Assembly (NCBI GenBank): GCA_042573625.1
Contig: JBHPCZ010000068.1
Location: 1 to 18,429, forward strand
Source of the DNA: JBHPCZ01 sp042573625
Lineage (GTDB): Bacteria > Desulfobacterota > Desulfobacteria > Desulfobacterales > UBA11574
Reading direction: 5' to 3'
DNA length: 18,429 nucleotides
Part shown: in pieces, positions 15,287 through 18,429 of the stretch
Numbering within the stretch: position 1 is the stretch's first letter
How the letters are laid out: each line of letters starts with the position of its first letter
The notes under the pieces: model-generated
Databases searched by the model: none
What the model saw: only the letters and a program-made list of their open reading frames with translations
What the model was told of the DNA's origin: nothing
Program-made: the position numbers and the translations under genes

Positions 15287-16288
15287 ATGAAAAAACGCAG
15301 ACGGGACATAGAAATATTCAGCCTTTCTTTTCTTGATTGCATCTGTTGTGGATTCGGCGCCATCATTCTGATGTTCGTGCTGTCTAAATTCGCCGAACCG
15401 GTGGTCATTGAGGAAATCAAGGAAGACATGCAGGCTGAAATTGTCCTTTTGGAAAACGAACTGTTTGAAATTCAGGGTCAAACCCGGATACTGAATCGCG
15501 ACTTGACATCGAAACAGGAGCAGCTGTCTGATGAAAAGGAAAAGCTTGCTCGCCTCCAGGGCGATTCTTCGGATGTTGAGGGCCAATTTGCCGCATCGAA
15601 AGAAGACGCCGAAGTACAAAATATTATTGAGGGCAAAATGGCCCGGGCGCGACAGGAATTGACCGAAGAAATGAAACGACTTTTAAAGAAACAATCCAGA
15701 AAACTGACCCGTTCGGTCGGGGGTATCCCGGTGGACAGCGAATACATCGTTTTCATCATCGACACCTCCAGCAGCATGCAGATGAATGCGTGGAGCCTGG
15801 TACGGAAAAAAATGCAAGAGACGCTTGAAATCTATCCAAAGGTCAAGGGTATACAGGTAATGAACGATATGGGGAATTTTCTGTTCTCCCAGTATGCCGG
15901 AAAATGGATACCGGATACTCCCGCTCGGCGCAGGGCCATCATTTCAGCAATCAGATTCTGGCACGCCATCAGCAACAGCAGTCCGGTGGAAGGTATTACC
16001 GCGGCGATCAGAATGTTTTATTCGCGAGATAAAAAAATAAGCCTGTATGTATTTGGTGATGAATTCAGCGGGGTGGCAATCCAGCCGGTCATCGATACGG
16101 TGGACAGAATCAACAGGGCAACAAAAGACGGTTCCCGTCTCGTACGGATCCATGCCGTGGGTTTTCCGGTGGTCATGGAAAAAACAAGCCAACGCGGCAA
16201 CACCGGGGAACGGTTTGCCGTTCTGATGCGAGCGTTATGCCAGAGAAACGGCGGCACCTTTGTCGGGCTGAACAGTACAAAACCATGA
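15287..16288 (+). CDS. vWA-domain protein with ExbD-like membrane anchor (second paralogue)
   Basis: The start is ATG 15287, one base after the previous stop. An upstream in-frame ATG at 15215 would add 24 residues from within the neighbour and is rejected, because MKKRRRDIEIFSLSFLDCIC aligns directly with the first paralogue's start. The 333-residue protein has the same plan: membrane segment (about 11-33) with Asp17 and Cys-x-Cys-Cys-Gly, coiled coil (about 40-140), and vWA domain (about 150-330). The MIDAS is partial: DTSSS (Asp159, Ser161, Ser163) and Asp258 (YVFGDEF) are present, but the Thr position reads SSPVEG, without the usual threonine. The two vWA domains have diverged far, so they probably do different jobs in one complex. 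Confidence 0.85.
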   Translation: MKKRRRDIEIFSLSFLDCICCGFGAIILMFVLSKFAEPVVIEEIKEDMQAEIVLLENELFEIQGQTRILNRDLTSKQEQLSDEKEKLARLQGDSSDVEGQFAASKEDAEVQNIIEGKMARARQELTEEMKRLLKKQSRKLTRSVGGIPVDSEYIVFIIDTSSSMQMNAWSLVRKKMQETLEIYPKVKGIQVMNDMGNFLFSQYAGKWIPDTPARRRAIISAIRFWHAISNSSPVEGITAAIRMFYSRDKKISLYVFGDEFSGVAIQPVIDTVDRINRATKDGSRLVRIHAVGFPVVMEKTSQRGNTGERFAVLMRALCQRNGGTFVGLNSTKP

Positions 16289-16347
16289 AATAGAACCTTT
16301 TTTTACATATTTAATATAAATTTATCGATAAAAGGGAGACCAAATCT

Positions 16348-17274
16348 ATGTCCGCCAAAACATTTATAATGGACCTTTCAAAGCTGCTGATCGCAGCGGC
16401 CTGGGTAGATGGTGAATTGTCTAATGAAGAGATCAATGCGTTGAAGGACCTGATTTTTACCATTCCTGATATAACCGGTGAAGAATGGAAGCATCTGGAG
16501 ATATATATGGATTCACCGGTCACATCCGAAGAGAGGGAAGAGCTGCTCTCCAGGGTATTGCTCAGCATTGCGTCTAAGGAAGACAAGGCCCTTGTAATGG
16601 AGACCCTGGCTCGGTTGTTTCAGGCAGATGGAATCGTAAGTGATGAGGAATCTGAGGTACTTCAGGAAATCAGGGAAATACTAGATAAAGCGCACACGGG
16701 AATATTCTCAAGGATGTCAAAGGTACTTAAAACATCGGTAAAGAAACGTAAACAAACATCCAGCGCTGCGACACAAAGGGAGAGCAGAATCGATGACTTC
16801 ATAATGAACACTGTTTATTATCAGCTTGAATCCGAATTTTTAGAAAAGGGCATCGAGATTAACCTGCCGGAACAGCAAGTCAGAAAACTCTGTTTTGCGG
16901 CAGGACTCCTTGCAAGAATTGCGGCAGTGGATTCCGGAATATCAGGAAACGAACGAAACACCATCAAATCCATACTGTCAAATGAATGGGATTTGTCCGA
17001 CGAGGAAGCCGAACTCGTCACGGAAATCAGTTGTCAGAGAACGTTAAAAGGGCTCGATTATTATCGTACGACAAGGGGGTTTTTCGATTGCACAAACAAT
17101 GATGAGCGGAAAGCATTTCTAAAATGTTTGTTCAAAATTGCAAATGCATCGGAAATGACCTCATATGAAGAAGTTGAAGAGATTCGCCGCATATCGATCT
17201 CGTTAAAACTGCCCCATAAAGATTTTATTGAAGCGAAACTTACCATTCCAAGAGAAGATCGGGAGGTTTTGTGA
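16348..17274 (+). CDS. TerB-like acidic helical protein
   Basis: A 308-residue soluble protein without signal peptide. It shows the pattern of the TerB/TerB-C-like family: helix pairs around acidic turns of the form DGELSNEE (residues 21-28), DGIVSDEE (94-101), DSGISGNE (195-202) and, weaker, ASEMTSYEE (267-275). That makes two TerB-type modules (about 1-112 and 150-300) joined by a basic linker. TerB proteins bind divalent metal through these acids and are linked to tellurite-resistance and membrane-stress complexes that also use vWA and FHA-type partners. The start has GGGAG about 11 bases upstream. It lies 59 bases after the second vWA gene and is presumably the last operon gene. Its function here is inferred from family and context only. 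Confidence 0.75.
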   Translation: MSAKTFIMDLSKLLIAAAWVDGELSNEEINALKDLIFTIPDITGEEWKHLEIYMDSPVTSEEREELLSRVLLSIASKEDKALVMETLARLFQADGIVSDEESEVLQEIREILDKAHTGIFSRMSKVLKTSVKKRKQTSSAATQRESRIDDFIMNTVYYQLESEFLEKGIEINLPEQQVRKLCFAAGLLARIAAVDSGISGNERNTIKSILSNEWDLSDEEAELVTEISCQRTLKGLDYYRTTRGFFDCTNNDERKAFLKCLFKIANASEMTSYEEVEEIRRISISLKLPHKDFIEAKLTIPREDREVL

Positions 17275-17339
17275 TATATCCGGGGTAACACTTTAATTGA
17301 GCAGCATGCCGGCGATCGAGGTAGCCACGCGGTGGGTTT

Positions 17340-17624
17340 TTAACCATTGTTAACCCGATCCCTTAATATTCCAGAACATCTGAACGTAACAACTTTACGC
17401 GGCCTTAGCATAAGATTCTCTCCGGTAGCAGGATTCCGTCCTTTTCGCTCCTTTTTCTCCTTCACACAGAATCTTCCAAATCCGCTGATCTTGACGTCTT
17501 CGCCGGATGCCATCGTATTTTTGATAATTTCTATGAGAATTTCTAATGTTTCAGCGGATTTTTTTCCTGTAAATTCGTTTCTGTTCATGATTTTTTTAAT
17601 AATGTGGGTTTTGTTAAGTGCCAT
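17340..17624 (-). CDS. ihfA: Integration host factor alpha-type DNA-binding protein
   Basis: A 94-residue protein of the HU/IHF family, the usual length. IHF bends DNA sharply at specific sites and helps recombination, replication and promoter control. The dimerisation helices fill residues 3-40. ISGFGRFCVKEKKER is at 46-60 and the beta-arm tip GRNPATGE is at 62-69, with the intercalating Pro65. The C-terminal helix ends SGILRDRVNNG. The GRNPATGE and RPRKVVTF pattern favours the alpha-type IHF subunit of deltaproteobacteria over HU. A run of six G residues about 7 bases before the ATG can act as Shine-Dalgarno. It lies 41 bases downstream of the DUF1566 gene on the same strand and converges with the TerB gene. 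Confidence 0.9.
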   Translation of the reverse strand: MALNKTHIIKKIMNRNEFTGKKSAETLEILIEIIKNTMASGEDVKISGFGRFCVKEKKERKGRNPATGENLMLRPRKVVTFRCSGILRDRVNNG

Positions 17625-17665
17625 CGCAAGCCCCCCATTTAATAGCGGAATTATCGGGTTAAATA

Positions 17666-18355
17666 CTAATCCGTGTTTAGTACTGATGGATCAATCGAAC
17701 GAACCGGCAGAATAAATGCCCTAAGTTTTTTCTTCTGATGATTTATGCGGCCGGAATACAGGATAACGGTATATGCGTCTAAAGGGCATACTTTACTGCA
17801 TGTATGATCCTTACCATAAACAAACTCCGTCATAGACCAGTATGGCATGTGTGTGACAATGTTTTTAAACGGATTCGGCTCAACCAGGGCAGGGGACTGG
17901 TGAGCGGTATCGATGAGGCTGTGCCACTCTTCAATGGTGGGCAGTCGCCAGTTGTCATAGCCCCCAATGTTTATTTTGTTACTCTTTTTAACGGCGTCCC
18001 ACCACGTAACCGCAGAAGCAAAATCTAATCTCCGGCCATTTTTTAGCCACATCAAATTTGTTTTTCTGTCTGTTACGGTGCCGTCGCCATTATCCGCAAA
18101 CCGAATTTCACCCCGGCGTGGATGAAACTTTTGATCATTGACCAGGTTGTTTGCCACAACATTCTCTGAAGATTCTAACCTCTTGTTAATGTCTTGTGAA
18201 CGAACCTGTTTGTCGGTGCTTTTATCATGTTTTAAAAAGGATGGATAAATGCTGTAATGACTTTCTCCGGCGCAATCAGCGGCATCCACCAGTATTAAAG
18301 CGATAGATAAAAGTAAAAATACATTTTTAACAAAGCCCTTTAATGTTGAAATCAT
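17666..18355 (-). CDS. Secreted DUF1566 (Lcl C-terminal) domain protein
   Basis: A 229-residue exported protein. Residues 1-29 form a signal peptide (FLLLSIALILVDAADCAG). After a polar, possibly disordered stretch (30-80), a DUF1566/Lcl C-terminal domain fills about 86-220 with its standard landmarks: FADNGDGTVTD (86-96), LMWLKN (101-106), NWRLPTIEEWHSLID (135-149), YWSMTEF (172-178) and FILPVRS (214-220). The domain is related in shape to C-type lectin and FGE folds and is found in bacterial surface adhesins such as the collagen-like Legionella protein Lcl. A strong Shine-Dalgarno (GGGAGGT, complement of 18361-18367) fixes the start. The start codon overlaps the stop of a possible 15-codon leader. 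Confidence 0.85.
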   Translation of the reverse strand: MISTLKGFVKNVFLLLSIALILVDAADCAGESHYSIYPSFLKHDKSTDKQVRSQDINKRLESSENVVANNLVNDQKFHPRRGEIRFADNGDGTVTDRKTNLMWLKNGRRLDFASAVTWWDAVKKSNKINIGGYDNWRLPTIEEWHSLIDTAHQSPALVEPNPFKNIVTHMPYWSMTEFVYGKDHTCSKVCPLDAYTVILYSGRINHQKKKLRAFILPVRSIDPSVLNTD

Positions 18356-18399
18356 ACTTCACCTCCCTTTAGATGAGTTATTTTTGTCTTCTCTTTCAT
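18352..18399 (-). CDS. Possible 15-residue leader peptide upstream of the DUF1566 gene
   Basis: From ATG 18399-18397, five bases after GAGGAG (complement of 18404-18409), a short frame reads MKEKTKITHLKGGEV and stops at TGA 18354-18352. This stop overlaps the DUF1566 start codon in an ATGA arrangement. Its last codons contain the DUF1566 Shine-Dalgarno. Overlap and spacing suggest translational coupling; it might equally be chance. Confidence 0.3.
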   Translation of the reverse strand: MKEKTKITHLKGGEV

Positions 18400-18429
18400 T
18401 GTACTCCTCGGACAGGGATGCCAACATTA

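Noticed and set aside
17325..17341. CCAC/GTGG hairpin plus T-run as terminator of the TerB gene
   Set aside because: The stem is only four pairs, too weak to call, although a terminator is expected between these convergent genes.

Overview
The window looks like chromosome of a Gram-negative anaerobe, most probably Desulfobacterota (Desulfobacterales-like). This is inferred from an lpxD reading frame (lipid A synthesis), a deltaproteobacterial-style IHF-alpha, a Lcl/DUF1566 protein, signal peptides, a lipobox, and a mid-range GC content with long AT-rich spacers. No ribosomal RNA, CRISPR array or intact transposase is visible.

Left part (1-4911): loosely packed and partly decayed. It holds a bactofilin, a 47-residue four-cysteine microprotein, a CspA-family cold-shock gene with a structured leader (terminator-like hairpin plus a hairpin that would hide the Shine-Dalgarno), a possible small gene without a normal start, a PAPS-dependent sulfotransferase, and an lpxD-like gene broken by one in-frame TAA. 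About 1 kb of mostly non-coding DNA follows. It contains the 3' half of a tRNA-Glu preceded by a short integrase-like C-terminal tail, which reads as the scar of an integrated element.

Central part (4912-17274): nine plus-strand genes behind a near-consensus sigma70 promoter (TTGACA-N17-TATATT). In order they are: a secreted coiled-coil protein; a lipoprotein; a membrane-anchored TPR protein with a PEGA-like C-terminus; a membrane-anchored multi-PEGA protein ending in a formylglycine-generating-enzyme (FGE) fold; a small secreted charged protein; a MotA/TolQ/ExbB-family proton channel; a protein joining what looks like a degenerate Hsp70/actin-fold domain to an FHA domain; two paralogous vWA proteins; and a TerB-like protein. 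Both vWA proteins start with the same single membrane segment, in which an aspartate sits where ExbD, TolR and MotB carry their proton-binding aspartate. My main inference is that the ExbB-like protein and the two vWA proteins form a proton-driven stator complex. It would work on periplasmic vWA, TPR, PEGA and FGE-fold partners, with FHA and TerB proteins on the cytoplasmic side. The set may be a little-described envelope machine. Two repeat-rich spacers interrupt the operon (8735-9107 and about 11260-11375). The first is flanked by a duplication of the following gene's start.

Right part (17340-18429): minus strand, a secreted DUF1566 (Lcl) protein followed by IHF-alpha, convergent with the operon. 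A possible 15-codon leader peptide overlaps the DUF1566 start.
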